Source: Moritella sp. Urea-trap-13 (GTDB lineage: Bacteria; Pseudomonadota; Gammaproteobacteria; Enterobacterales; Moritellaceae). Taken from it: a stretch of DNA of 64,000 nt. Shown here piece by piece: positions 44,857 through 54,368 of this stretch; position 1 is the stretch's first letter; each line of letters opens with the position of its first letter. Below the pieces are notes generated by a model, which had not been told where the DNA came from, did no database searches, and saw only the letters and a list, made by a program, of their open reading frames with translations. The stretch is from contig NZ_PJCA01000001.1 of the NCBI RefSeq assembly GCF_002836355.1, positions 1 through 64,000 on the forward strand, read 5' to 3'. The translations under genes and the position numbers were made by a program.

Positions 44857-45130
44857 TTATACCGACTCGCGTATAAATGCTGTTTTAATGATGCTGTAAG
44901 TTCGAAAAAGCACCTTTAATCGCCGTAAAAACCAATCGATTCAGCCATGGTCAACCCGTTATTATTTAAGTATTCTCGCGCGAACTTACTCCGTAGATTA
45001 AGGGGTGTTTATAAACTATATTATAACGAAAGAACAGGCGTGTATTTTAAAGTATTGTAAAGCTGACGAGTACAGCCAAAAAATAGCATGATTGCGGATA
45101 TAAATAACGCCAAAATCTGTTGTTGATCCA
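44857..45130. other. Gap between marC and the glycan cluster
   Basis: No gene is visible. It should hold the marC promoter. The end contains the glgB terminator listed separately. Confidence 0.4.
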
Positions 45131-45132
45131 TA

Positions 45133-45157
45133 AAAAAACCAGCACTAGGCTGGTTTA
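45133..45157 (-). terminator. Terminator of the malP-malQ-glgB operon
   Basis: An 8-bp stem (45137-45144 with 45150-45157) with a 5-nt loop is followed on the minus strand by seven T, 24 bases after the glgB stop. Confidence 0.9.
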
Positions 45158-45180
45158 TTCAATTATGCTGATTCAGCCGT

Positions 45181-47163
45181 TTACGACTTAGCAGGATACC
45201 AACGATAAAACACGGTCGCCAGTGGCGGTAGGGTTAATCGTACTGAATCGCTAAGTCCCTGACTCTGCACTTTCTCACTATCTGTACTGCTCACCAGCGG
45301 ATAATTACTACCCGCGTAACAGCCAGCATCGGTATTTAATAACAACTCATAGCGACCAGAATTCGGCACACCAAGACGGAAATTATCTCTTGGTATTGGG
45401 GTGAAGTTGCTGATCACTAAGATACGCTCACCATTGTCACTAATACGTTCATGGGCGAGTACACTTTCAGATTTATTATCCTGCAAGCGCCATTCAAAAC
45501 CAGCAGGATCGCAATCCAATTGATGCAACGCCGTTTGCGTCTGATACAGCTGATTCAAATCTGCCGTTAAATGCTGAATACCGGCATTATTGGGATTAGC
45601 GAGCACCCCCCAATCTAGCTGAGCATCATGGTTCCACTCCGCTAACTGACCTAATTCAGCGCCCATAAAGTTGAGTTTTTTACCTGGTTGGCCATACATA
45701 TAACCGGTATAGGCACGTAAATTAGCAAACTTCTGCCATTCATCACCCGGCATTTTACCCAACAACGAACCTTTACCGTACACCACTTCATCATGCGACA
45801 AAGCCAGTACATAGTTTTCACTAAACGCATAAACTAGCGGGAACGTGATGGTATCGTGATGGTACTTACGGTTAATCGGCTCTTCTTGCATATAGCTCAA
45901 GCTATCGTGCATCCAACCCATGTTCCATTTAAAACCAAAGCCTAAACCGCCTAAGAAAGTCGGTTTCGATACACCAGGATATGCCGTCGACTCTTCTGCG
46001 ATCGTCATGGCATTAGGAAAATGGGTATACACTTCTTCGTTCATCCACTTTAATACCTTGATGGTATCGTAGTTATGATTACCGCCATCGCAGTTCGGGA
46101 TCCACTCGCCATCATTACGCGAATAATCCAGATACAACATCGACGCCACAGCATCAACGCGAATACCATCAACATGAAATTGCTCTAACCAATACAAGCT
46201 ATTCGATACTAAGAATCGTTGTACATGGTCACGGCCACAATCATAAATATAACTGTGCCAGTCTTGATGCCAACCGCGTTTCGGATCTGGATCATTAAAT
46301 AATGGCGTGCCATCAAAATTAGCTAAACCATGGTCATCTTCAGGAAAATGCGCTGGTACCCAATCGATGATCACACCAATACCGGCTTGGTGACACTGAT
46401 CGACAAAGAATTTAAAATCATCCGGACTGCCAAAGCGACTGGTCGGCGCAAACATGCCAATCGGTTGATAACCCCACGAACCGTAAAACGGGTGCTCTGA
46501 GATCGGCATCAATTCGACATGGGTGTAATGCATTTTTTGTAAGTACGGGATAAGTTTTTCCGCCAACTGGCGATAAGTTAAAAACTCACCCTGTTCATTA
46601 CGCTGCCAAGAACCAACATGCAGTTCATAAAATGACAAAGCTTGTTCATGCTTAGCTGTTACTGGGCGTTGCTGCCAGACGTCATCTTGCCATTGATAGC
46701 TATCTTGCTGATATACCAAGGAAGCAAACGACGGATACTGCTCTGCATGTGCCCCCCATGGATCAGCTTTATGGGGTAAGCTTTTTCCAGCATGATCAAC
46801 GATAGCAAACTTATAACGCTCGCCAACCTGTAAATCAGCAATGAATACGCCCCACAAGCCCGCATCTAATTGGCGCAAGGCATGATCGTTGGTATTCCAG
46901 TCGTTAAAATCACCGACCACACTGACTTTACTGGCATGCGGTGCAAACACTAAAAAGCGTACACCAGATACACGCAAGCCGTCATGCATAAAGCTAACAC
47001 ACTGCGCCCCCATCTCTTTGTGCATGAGTTTTGGGGTATGCAAAGTATCCATGCTTGGCATTAAATCTGGGTATTTCTCAAGATTGTGGATCACGGCCAC
47101 ATTAGCCTGTGCCACGACGCGATTTGCTACAACAGTGTGCGCTGCTTTTGAAGTTGCCTGCAT
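45181..47163 (-). CDS. glgB: 1,4-alpha-glucan branching enzyme
   Basis: The 660-residue enzyme makes alpha-1,6 branches in glycogen. After a short N-terminus comes a CBM48 domain ([20 protein letters not shown], about residues 65-84), then the GH13 barrel with [11 protein letters not shown] (nucleophile Asp), [11 protein letters not shown] (acid Glu) and [11 protein letters not shown], and a C-terminal beta domain. It lacks the extra N1 domain of the 730-residue Escherichia coli type. AAGGATA precedes the ATG at 47163. It ends the malP-malQ-glgB operon; glgC, glgA and glgX are not in the window. Confidence 0.95.
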   Translation of the reverse strand: MQATSKAAHTVVANRVVAQANVAVIHNLEKYPDLMPSMDTLHTPKLMHKEMGAQCVSFMHDGLRVSGVRFLVFAPHASKVSVVGDFNDWNTNDHALRQLDAGLWGVFIADLQVGERYKFAIVDHAGKSLPHKADPWGAHAEQYPSFASLVYQQDSYQWQDDVWQQRPVTAKHEQALSFYELHVGSWQRNEQGEFLTYRQLAEKLIPYLQKMHYTHVELMPISEHPFYGSWGYQPIGMFAPTSRFGSPDDFKFFVDQCHQAGIGVIIDWVPAHFPEDDHGLANFDGTPLFNDPDPKRGWHQDWHSYIYDCGRDHVQRFLVSNSLYWLEQFHVDGIRVDAVASMLYLDYSRNDGEWIPNCDGGNHNYDTIKVLKWMNEEVYTHFPNAMTIAEESTAYPGVSKPTFLGGLGFGFKWNMGWMHDSLSYMQEEPINRKYHHDTITFPLVYAFSENYVLALSHDEVVYGKGSLLGKMPGDEWQKFANLRAYTGYMYGQPGKKLNFMGAELGQLAEWNHDAQLDWGVLANPNNAGIQHLTADLNQLYQTQTALHQLDCDPAGFEWRLQDNKSESVLAHERISDNGERILVISNFTPIPRDNFRLGVPNSGRYELLLNTDAGCYAGSNYPLVSSTDSEKVQSQGLSDSVRLTLPPLATVFYRWYPAKS

Positions 47164-47297
47164 TGAAATATCCTTCTTCTCATTAAAGCAAAACAAGGAG
47201 GCTGGCAAACCAGACTCCTTGTTTAATTAAACTGATATAGTAAGTAATTTAAACTAATACAGGGTTAATTTACCACAAATTAACCCTGTTCATTAGC

Positions 47298-49475
47298 TCA
47301 TACGCTGGCTTTGGCGCGGGCAGCTGTCAACTCTGCCGCTAAATAATTAACATTCGGGCAGCTAAACATATCATCCAATGTAGCTGATAGTTTACGACGC
47401 CAGTTCGGGTATTCATCAACCGTCCCAGGTACGTTAACAGGCTTATCCATTGCTAGCCAGTCTTCAAGCTGTAAACTCAACAAGCTACTTGAACCTGCTG
47501 CTAAATGTAATTGTAAGCTGTTACTCAATGCTTGGTCCATAGGCACATAGTCGGCATTGCGGCCAACGGATTCAGCTAATTTACCGTGCCAAGATACACT
47601 ATTAAGTATTTCTTGTTTCGACTTACTGCGATCATCAAACAGCCCATTTAACTGAGATTGATCTGGATAAAGGCCGATGGTTTGACCTAATTTAAGATCT
47701 TCGCAATGCCAGAAACCGCGTAATGTTGGCATGTCATGCGTACACAAGGTTGCCATTGATTGCGCTTGGTAATGTGCTGGTGAAAAATAACCGCCATCTT
47801 CGGCAGTTTCAAAAAAGAATACTTTGTAAGAATGAATACCCGCTTCACTTAACAAGCTAACGATCTCGTCAGGCACAGTGCCAAGGTCCTCACCAATCAC
47901 AGCGCACTGATGACGTTGACTTTCTAGCGCCAGAATAGCTAGCATATCTTGCACTGGATAATACATGTAAGCGCCAGATGTGGCTTTTTCACCTTTCGGT
48001 ATCCACCACAGACGTAATAAACCTAATACATGATCGATACGCAGCGCACCACAATGCTGCATGTTGGCACGTAATAGTTGAATAAAGGCATCATAAGCAG
48101 TGGCTTTTAACTGCGCTGGATTCAACGGTGGTAAGCCCCAGTTTTGCCCTAAAGGCCCTAATACATCGGGCGGCGCGCCAATACTCACGTCTTGACATAA
48201 AGTACCGTCATCAGCCCACACTTCAGCGCCACTATCGGCAACACCGACAGCAAGATCGCGGTAAAGTCCCATGTTCATGCCTTGCTCTAAAGCAAACTTC
48301 TGTACATCGCCGATCTGTTCATCAGCAATCCACTGCAAGTACATATAACGTTGAATAGCAGGCTGATTTTGTTTAATAAACGCTTGTACTGCATCACTGT
48401 TAATATCACGTAATTCAGCAGGGAAAACTTGCCAACCCCACACGCTATCATCTTTATCGTGTAGCTGTTGATGCAGTGCATCGAAGGTTGCTTGATGCAA
48501 TAAGCTTTCGCCACCTTTGGCTACAAACGCAGTGAACGCTTGCGCACGAGTGCTATTCGTCGCTAAGTGACGTTGTTGGAACTCCGTAAATAGCAGCGGT
48601 AACACACTCATTTTCAAGCGTGATACTTCGCTGTAATCCACCCATTCTGTGGCACGAACGGCATGTAAACCTTGTTGAAATTCATTACTACCAACACGCT
48701 GTTGCGCAGCAGCGCACAAGGCAAATTCAGGTACTGCAGATACATCTATGTATAACAGATTTAACCAGCGACGCGATGATGGGCTGTACGGGCTAGCGCC
48801 TTCTGGATTGGCTGGGAATAAAGAATGAATTGGGTTCAAACCAACAAAATCACCACCACGGGCAGCAATATCAGCCACCAGTTGTTTCAAATCACCAAAG
48901 TCACCGATACCCCAGTTATGATCGGTTTTCAGGGTATACAACTGAATACTTGGGCCCCAAGACTTATTGCCTTGTTCAATCGCAGGTTGTTTATAACAAG
49001 CTTTAGGCGCAATGATAAGGGTCATTTCATAAGGCGATTTACGACGACGGCGTAATACCTGTAATTGGTGATAACCCAAAGCTAAATCACCCGGTAGAGA
49101 AAAGGTCAGTACCCCGCCTTTGTCACGCGCATCGGTGACAATTTGCGATTGTAAATAACCTTCAACAACGTCACCTTGTTCGGTGGTTAGCTGCCAGCTA
49201 AAGTCACTGACTCTAGCGCTCAGTCCCAAATTCAGCTCAATATGAATGGGTTCACCTTTTTTAACGACTTTTACCGCCGCTAAAATTGGCATTTGGTGTT
49301 TTTTATCAGCCGACGCCAGTAGTGTTTGTTCAGATTCGGTGTCATAACCTAGCGCTGCTAATAAGCTGGTTAGCGTTTCATCAGAAACTAATTCATTGTT
49401 ACCCCAAGCGTTGGTATAGCTATCTGCTATACCCGCCTGTTCAGCAACTTGTTTCAGCACATTACTTTGTTCCAT
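47298..49475 (-). CDS. malQ: 4-alpha-glucanotransferase (amylomaltase)
   Basis: The 725-residue GH77 enzyme disproportionates maltodextrins, releasing glucose. A MalQ-specific N-terminal region (to about residue 150) is followed by the barrel with LRIDHVLGLLRLWW (nucleophile Asp), VIGEDLGTVP (acid Glu) and STLCTHDMPT-like ATLCTHDMPT (third acid). GGAGG lies ideally before the ATG at 49475, so the ATG four codons upstream is rejected. It sits between malP and glgB, all in one direction with short gaps. Confidence 0.96.
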   Translation of the reverse strand: MEQSNVLKQVAEQAGIADSYTNAWGNNELVSDETLTSLLAALGYDTESEQTLLASADKKHQMPILAAVKVVKKGEPIHIELNLGLSARVSDFSWQLTTEQGDVVEGYLQSQIVTDARDKGGVLTFSLPGDLALGYHQLQVLRRRRKSPYEMTLIIAPKACYKQPAIEQGNKSWGPSIQLYTLKTDHNWGIGDFGDLKQLVADIAARGGDFVGLNPIHSLFPANPEGASPYSPSSRRWLNLLYIDVSAVPEFALCAAAQQRVGSNEFQQGLHAVRATEWVDYSEVSRLKMSVLPLLFTEFQQRHLATNSTRAQAFTAFVAKGGESLLHQATFDALHQQLHDKDDSVWGWQVFPAELRDINSDAVQAFIKQNQPAIQRYMYLQWIADEQIGDVQKFALEQGMNMGLYRDLAVGVADSGAEVWADDGTLCQDVSIGAPPDVLGPLGQNWGLPPLNPAQLKATAYDAFIQLLRANMQHCGALRIDHVLGLLRLWWIPKGEKATSGAYMYYPVQDMLAILALESQRHQCAVIGEDLGTVPDEIVSLLSEAGIHSYKVFFFETAEDGGYFSPAHYQAQSMATLCTHDMPTLRGFWHCEDLKLGQTIGLYPDQSQLNGLFDDRSKSKQEILNSVSWHGKLAESVGRNADYVPMDQALSNSLQLHLAAGSSSLLSLQLEDWLAMDKPVNVPGTVDEYPNWRRKLSATLDDMFSCPNVNYLAAELTAARAKASV

Positions 49476-49493
49476 TCTATCCTCCATGAATAC

Positions 49494-51950
49494 TTAACGG
49501 CTAACCGCGTTTAATTGCCAAATGTTGTTAGCATAATCACGAATACTACGATCAGAGCTGAACTTACCATTGCGTGCTGTATTTAAAATCGCCATTTTTG
49601 CCCAGCCTTGCTGGTCACAATATTGCTTATCAATACGTGTTTGCGCTTGCACATAATCGGCAAAGTCAGCTAATACCAGATACGGGTCGCCGCCTTCTAA
49701 TAAGCTATGACGTGTGGCATTCAATAAGCCAGGTTGACCCGGGGTAAATTCATCACCTTGTAATAAATCTAACGATGCGCGCAGTAATCGGTCTGAATTA
49801 TAATAGTCATTGGCGTTATAACCTTGTGCCTGTAGTGCTTGCACTTCATCAACGTTAAGACCAAAGATAAAGATGTTGTCGTCACCGACTTCTTCACGGA
49901 TCTCAACGTTAGCACCATCCATCGTGCCAACCGTCAACGCACCATTCAGAGCCATCTTCATATTACCGGTACCAGAGGCTTCTTTACCCGCTGTTGAGAT
50001 CTGTTCAGACACGTCCGCAGCAGGGATAATGATCTCTGCAAGACTGACACGATAATCAGGCATAAATACTACTTTTAAGGTATCACCGATTCGTGGATCG
50101 TTGTTAATCTTTTCTGCTACCTTGTTAATTGCAAAGATAATTTCTTTAGCTAGCTCATATCCTGGCGCCGCTTTTGAAGCAAAAATAAACACTCGAGGCT
50201 GCATTTTGAAATCAGCATCGTTAATGAGACGGTGATACAGCGACAAAATATGTAATAAATTAAGATGCTGTCGTTTATATTCATGCAGGCGTTTAATCTG
50301 TACATCAAAAATAGCATCAGGGTTAAGGGTTATATCCATGTGCTCAGCAACCCAATCCGCTAAACGCTGTTTATTGGCTTTCTTAACTTGCATAAAATCA
50401 GCTTGGAATTGACTATCATCGGCAAATTTTTCTAATTTTTTTAACTGGTCGAGATCTTTGATCCAACCGTTGCCAATTTTACTGCTAATTAAATCTGACA
50501 GTAATGGGTTACAGAACTTCAACCAGCGACGTGGTGTAACACCATTGGTGACATTGTGTAATCGACCAGGGAAGAGTTCATTAAACTCTGGGAATAAATC
50601 ACGCTTCACTAGCTCTGAGTGCATTGCCGCCACACCGTTTACGGCATAGGTACTAGCAACACATAAGTTAGCCATGCGTACACGACGCTCACTACCTTCT
50701 TGAATAATTGACAGCTTACGTAATTTATCTAAATCATTTGGCCACTTGTCTGCTACTGCGCCCATTAGACGTAAATTAATATCAAAGATGATCTCCATGT
50801 GACGTGGTAATAACGTCATCATCAAGTTTTCACCCCAAGTCTCTAGCGCTTCAGGTAACAAGGTATGATTAGTATAAGCAAAGGTTTTTGAGCTGATCGC
50901 CCAAGCGTCATCCCAACTTAATTTATGTTCATCAAGTAAGATGCGTAATAACTCAGGAATAGCGATCGTCGGGTGGGTATCGTTAAGTTGAATAGACTCT
51001 AACTTAGCTAAATCCGTGATTGAATGACCTGCCGCTTTATGGCGACGTAAAATATCAGCGACTGAACAAGCACAATGGAAGTACTGCTGCATTAAGCGCA
51101 GTTCTTTACCTTTATCGTGATTATCATTTGGGTATAATACTTTGGTTAGGTTACCGGCTTGAATATGGCTAGCTTGCGCTTCAACATAGTTACCTTGGTC
51201 AAAACGGTCAAGATTAAACGGTGCAGGCGCGCGACATTCCCATAAACGCAGTGGATACACAGAGTTATTATTATAACCAACAATCGGTAGATCCCACGCC
51301 ATACCTTCTACTTGTAAACCCGGTACCCAGCGGCGATGACTGATGCGATCATTATCTGTGTACTCTTCGACATGACCATAAAAACCGACTTTTTGCGCTA
51401 ACTCAGGGCGAATAACTTCCCAAGGATAACCCGTTTCATCGCGCCATACATCGGGTGCTTCTTGTTGACGTCCGTCATTAAAGCTTTGCTTAAACAGGCC
51501 ATATTCATAATGTAAGCCATAACCTACCGCAGGATATTCCTCGGCAGCCAGTGAATCCATAAAACAAGCGGCTAAACGCCCTAAACCACCATTACCTAAT
51601 GCTGGATCGCGTTCTTCTTCTAATAAATCGGTGAGGTTTTGGCCGAACTCAGCCATCGCAGCGGTTACTTGTTCATACAAGCCCATGCTGATAAGGTTAT
51701 TACCAGTCAGGCGACCGATTAAAAATTCTAATGATAGGTAGTTTACGCTACGAGCATTTTTGATTTTCGGATCTTGTTCGGTAGCCAACAAGTTCATCGT
51801 GGTTGTTTCTGCCAGTGCATACTCCATCGCTAAGCGCCACGTATGGGCATCTGCTTGCGCTGGTACTGTGACTAATTTCGTCGTTAAGTATTTATTAACG
51901 GCGGCTTGGAATGCTGTTTTATCAAAGCTTTTGTTTACTGTCGATTTCAT
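49494..51950 (-). CDS. malP: Maltodextrin/glycogen phosphorylase
   Basis: The 818-residue GT35 enzyme releases glucose 1-phosphate from alpha-glucans. The pyridoxal-phosphate lysine lies in EASGTGNMKMALNGALTVGT near residue 650, and RIGDTLKVVFMPDY and QIKRLHEYKRQHLN are typical. Length fits MalP/GlgP. It is first in the operon, and MalT-box-like sequences lie 150-260 bases upstream. AGGATG precedes the ATG. Confidence 0.96.
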   Translation of the reverse strand: MKSTVNKSFDKTAFQAAVNKYLTTKLVTVPAQADAHTWRLAMEYALAETTTMNLLATEQDPKIKNARSVNYLSLEFLIGRLTGNNLISMGLYEQVTAAMAEFGQNLTDLLEEERDPALGNGGLGRLAACFMDSLAAEEYPAVGYGLHYEYGLFKQSFNDGRQQEAPDVWRDETGYPWEVIRPELAQKVGFYGHVEEYTDNDRISHRRWVPGLQVEGMAWDLPIVGYNNNSVYPLRLWECRAPAPFNLDRFDQGNYVEAQASHIQAGNLTKVLYPNDNHDKGKELRLMQQYFHCACSVADILRRHKAAGHSITDLAKLESIQLNDTHPTIAIPELLRILLDEHKLSWDDAWAISSKTFAYTNHTLLPEALETWGENLMMTLLPRHMEIIFDINLRLMGAVADKWPNDLDKLRKLSIIQEGSERRVRMANLCVASTYAVNGVAAMHSELVKRDLFPEFNELFPGRLHNVTNGVTPRRWLKFCNPLLSDLISSKIGNGWIKDLDQLKKLEKFADDSQFQADFMQVKKANKQRLADWVAEHMDITLNPDAIFDVQIKRLHEYKRQHLNLLHILSLYHRLINDADFKMQPRVFIFASKAAPGYELAKEIIFAINKVAEKINNDPRIGDTLKVVFMPDYRVSLAEIIIPAADVSEQISTAGKEASGTGNMKMALNGALTVGTMDGANVEIREEVGDDNIFIFGLNVDEVQALQAQGYNANDYYNSDRLLRASLDLLQGDEFTPGQPGLLNATRHSLLEGGDPYLVLADFADYVQAQTRIDKQYCDQQGWAKMAILNTARNGKFSSDRSIRDYANNIWQLNAVSR

Positions 51951-52339
51951 CTTACATCCTAATGCAATGCTGCAGGTTCAAAGTTTCAAAGTTTCAAAGT
52001 TTCAATTAAATATAAAGTTAAACTTACATATAAAGTTAAAAGTTAAAATTAGATAAATTTTCAATGAGATGAATCTTGCCTGAATGCGTAAAGTCCAACA
52101 TCCTCCCACGCCTACAAATTCAAGGAGGAGGAGTTTGGGCGTAGATGTGTCGACTTCTAGGCTGCCTGCGGGACGGCGTGATAAAGCTCGCAGTTTATGG
52201 GGGAGGATGGGGGCATTTCAGTGATTTAAGTCGCGTTATTCGCCAACATGAATCACGACTCGCTTGTCTAAACAGCAGATAATTAAACAAGCGACCAAGA
52301 TTAAAGATGCACGACCTTAAGGTATTAACATAAAAATGG
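51951..52339. promoter_or_regulatory. malP promoter region with MalT-box-like sequences
   Basis: This gap between the GH36 stop and malP carries GGGGAGGA at 52200-52207 on the plus strand, GGAGGAGGAG at 52124-52133, and GGGAGGA on the minus strand (52101-52107). These resemble the MalT box, GGGGAKGAGG. An 8-bp tandem CAAAGTTT x 3 lies in the leader (51979-52002). No coding frame is seen. Confidence 0.6.
51979..52002. repeat. Tandem 8-bp repeat CAAAGTTT x 3 in the malP leader
   Basis: Three exact copies lie immediately upstream of the malP ribosome-binding site. Confidence 0.9.
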
Positions 52340-54085
52340 TTATGAAACAGCCGTCATCACAATAGCGCGGCTGTGTAGTCCAGCTGCCAACGTTAACGTC
52401 AATGTATGCGTGGGTACCGGATGCAGCGCCTCGCCGGTCCATAAATCTCGCCACATCGCCGGAAAATCGGCAATTAAGGTATGTGCAACCGCCTCACTAT
52501 CGGCATAATTAAACAAACAGTGCAGTTGATACTGATGGGCTAATTTTAAAATACTATGGCTATTGGCTAACGATTGGAACTGTGCAGATTCTTGGCTAAG
52601 TCGCTGACGAGTCAGTAGCTTAGTCCAAGTATGTTTGGCAAATCCCGTTAATGCCGGTAATGGGTCGCCGGATAAGGTGAGTCCACCAGCCGCCAAAATA
52701 ACATCACGATGGAATTCATAGTTAGCTTGCTCAGTACCTTGGTCTATTAATGACGTTAAGGTGATGCAGTCAGGATCTATTTGCCATAATTGGCGATGCT
52801 GCCAACTGCGATTAAACGTCTCTTTGGCAATTTGTTCAAAGCGTTCAGGTCGACGTTCAACATCATCTGATATCCGCATTGCATCGACTAACCCGAGCGA
52901 CGGCCACATTGGCGCATTGCAACCAAGAATCAACGCATCACCCGCACCATCAATAATCGCCTGCATGCCTAAACGATACGCCTCAACACCAGTGATACCT
53001 TTCTGCAATCGCTGACCGCGTAAGCTGCCCCAGTAATTTGCATCTAGCTTGAATAATTCTACGCCCCACTCTTGTTGCATGGTGCGAACAACTGCGGTTA
53101 AATGCGTTTGCACTGCAACATTAGAGGTATCAAGAATATACCAAGGTGTGCAACGCCAGCCGCCATAAGTAATGTCTTCCGCTTTTAGCAAGTCACCATT
53201 AGCATGGCGAATAAACCAATCTGGATGCTGTTTAAATACCTCAGACTCTGCTTGAGCAATAAACGGCGCTAACCAAATCGCCGGTTTCTTGCCCTTGGCT
53301 TTAATCGATTGTAATAAGCTTTTAATGCCGTGAGGGAATTTATCTGATGGTGTTAACCAATCGCCCATAAAAGCCTGATAACCATCATCAAGCAGCACCC
53401 ATTCCAGCTCAGATTGGCCATCACACATGACATCGACATTATCTAAAATATGCTGTTCAGTCACCTGTGCATAATAAGCATACCAAGAACACCAACCAAC
53501 TGGCGCATCGACAGTTACCCCTGCGCGACGCGGATGTTGCAGCTGGATCTTAGCGCTATAATCGGCATAAACATCTGCTAATACAGTGCCTTTAATAACA
53601 GTAACCGTTTCCATCTGCTGGCTACGCCAATCTTGCGTCTGAGTATGCTCACCATCAATAAAGGCCATGATATTAATGCCTGCTTGATGTTGCTGGATCT
53701 CAAAATAACCAGCAAAGCGGTGACAAGAGGTAAAACCAAATAAGGTAAACCCATGGCTTTGTTCAATGACTAAATAATTATAAAAACGCTTCGCTGCTTG
53801 CGCGGGGTATAAACGATAACTGGCATTATTATCGGGGCAACGGCCAATATCTTGCGGTGCATTTAGCTGGCCACCCGTTTGCGCTAGCATCTGAAAGCCA
53901 TCACCGAGTATTTTGGCATCATCCTCAAACTGATTCGGAAACTGCAGCACAGCAAAGTGATCATCAATTATCTGGTTATCGATCCCATTAAATTGCATGG
54001 TTATTTGTTCATTGCTTAATACATAACTGAGATCGGATTGCAGTGGAATAGCGGCTTGAGAATTGGCGAATATCATTGAAGTCAT
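52340..54085 (-). CDS. GH36-family alpha-galactosidase-like glycosidase
   Basis: The 581-residue protein has a beta-sandwich domain, then a GH36/GH-D barrel. VGWCSWYAYY (about 196-205) and LLDDGYQ (231-237) are family blocks, the nucleophile is Asp348 in FKLDANYW, and the acid/base lies in RISDDVE (Asp407 or Asp408). GH36 enzymes release terminal alpha-galactose. It is shorter than MelA-like long forms and has no signal peptide, so it acts inside the cell. Its place between malT and malP suggests control by MalT and perhaps an alpha-glucosidic substrate, which would be unusual. AAGG precedes the ATG. Confidence 0.85.
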   Translation of the reverse strand: MTSMIFANSQAAIPLQSDLSYVLSNEQITMQFNGIDNQIIDDHFAVLQFPNQFEDDAKILGDGFQMLAQTGGQLNAPQDIGRCPDNNASYRLYPAQAAKRFYNYLVIEQSHGFTLFGFTSCHRFAGYFEIQQHQAGINIMAFIDGEHTQTQDWRSQQMETVTVIKGTVLADVYADYSAKIQLQHPRRAGVTVDAPVGWCSWYAYYAQVTEQHILDNVDVMCDGQSELEWVLLDDGYQAFMGDWLTPSDKFPHGIKSLLQSIKAKGKKPAIWLAPFIAQAESEVFKQHPDWFIRHANGDLLKAEDITYGGWRCTPWYILDTSNVAVQTHLTAVVRTMQQEWGVELFKLDANYWGSLRGQRLQKGITGVEAYRLGMQAIIDGAGDALILGCNAPMWPSLGLVDAMRISDDVERRPERFEQIAKETFNRSWQHRQLWQIDPDCITLTSLIDQGTEQANYEFHRDVILAAGGLTLSGDPLPALTGFAKHTWTKLLTRQRLSQESAQFQSLANSHSILKLAHQYQLHCLFNYADSEAVAHTLIADFPAMWRDLWTGEALHPVPTHTLTLTLAAGLHSRAIVMTAVS

Positions 54086-54368
54086 GTGAATAACCTTATA
54101 AATATTATTGAAATAATAATACGTTACTCCTAATCCCCCGCTTTGGGGGATTTTAATGGTATTTTTGTGTCATTTAAATGTAACAAAGTGAAACAAACAA
54201 TGGGCCTATCACCGTTTTTCACATCATATTTAGGTATTATTCAGTTATTATTTAGTTATTGTTTATTACTTAGTTATTTATTACTTAGTTATTAAGTAAG
54301 TAATAACAATACTAGAAAAGCAGTAAGACGCTGTCTCGCCTTCATACTCGGAAAAATAAGAATAGCTT
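54086..54368. promoter_or_regulatory. Divergent promoter of the GH36 gene and malT
   Basis: It holds a perfect hairpin AATCCCCC-GCTTT-GGGGGATT (54132-54152), whose GGGGGAT arms resemble half of a MalT box. It also holds an exact tandem 15-bp repeat (54262-54276, 54277-54291) with a TTACTTA/TAAGTAA dyad next to it (54281-54299). Confidence 0.5.

Noticed and set aside
54165-54195. CRP site upstream of malT
   Set aside because: TGTGTCATTTAAATGTAACA looks suggestive, but the spacing between half sites does not fit the CRP consensus.
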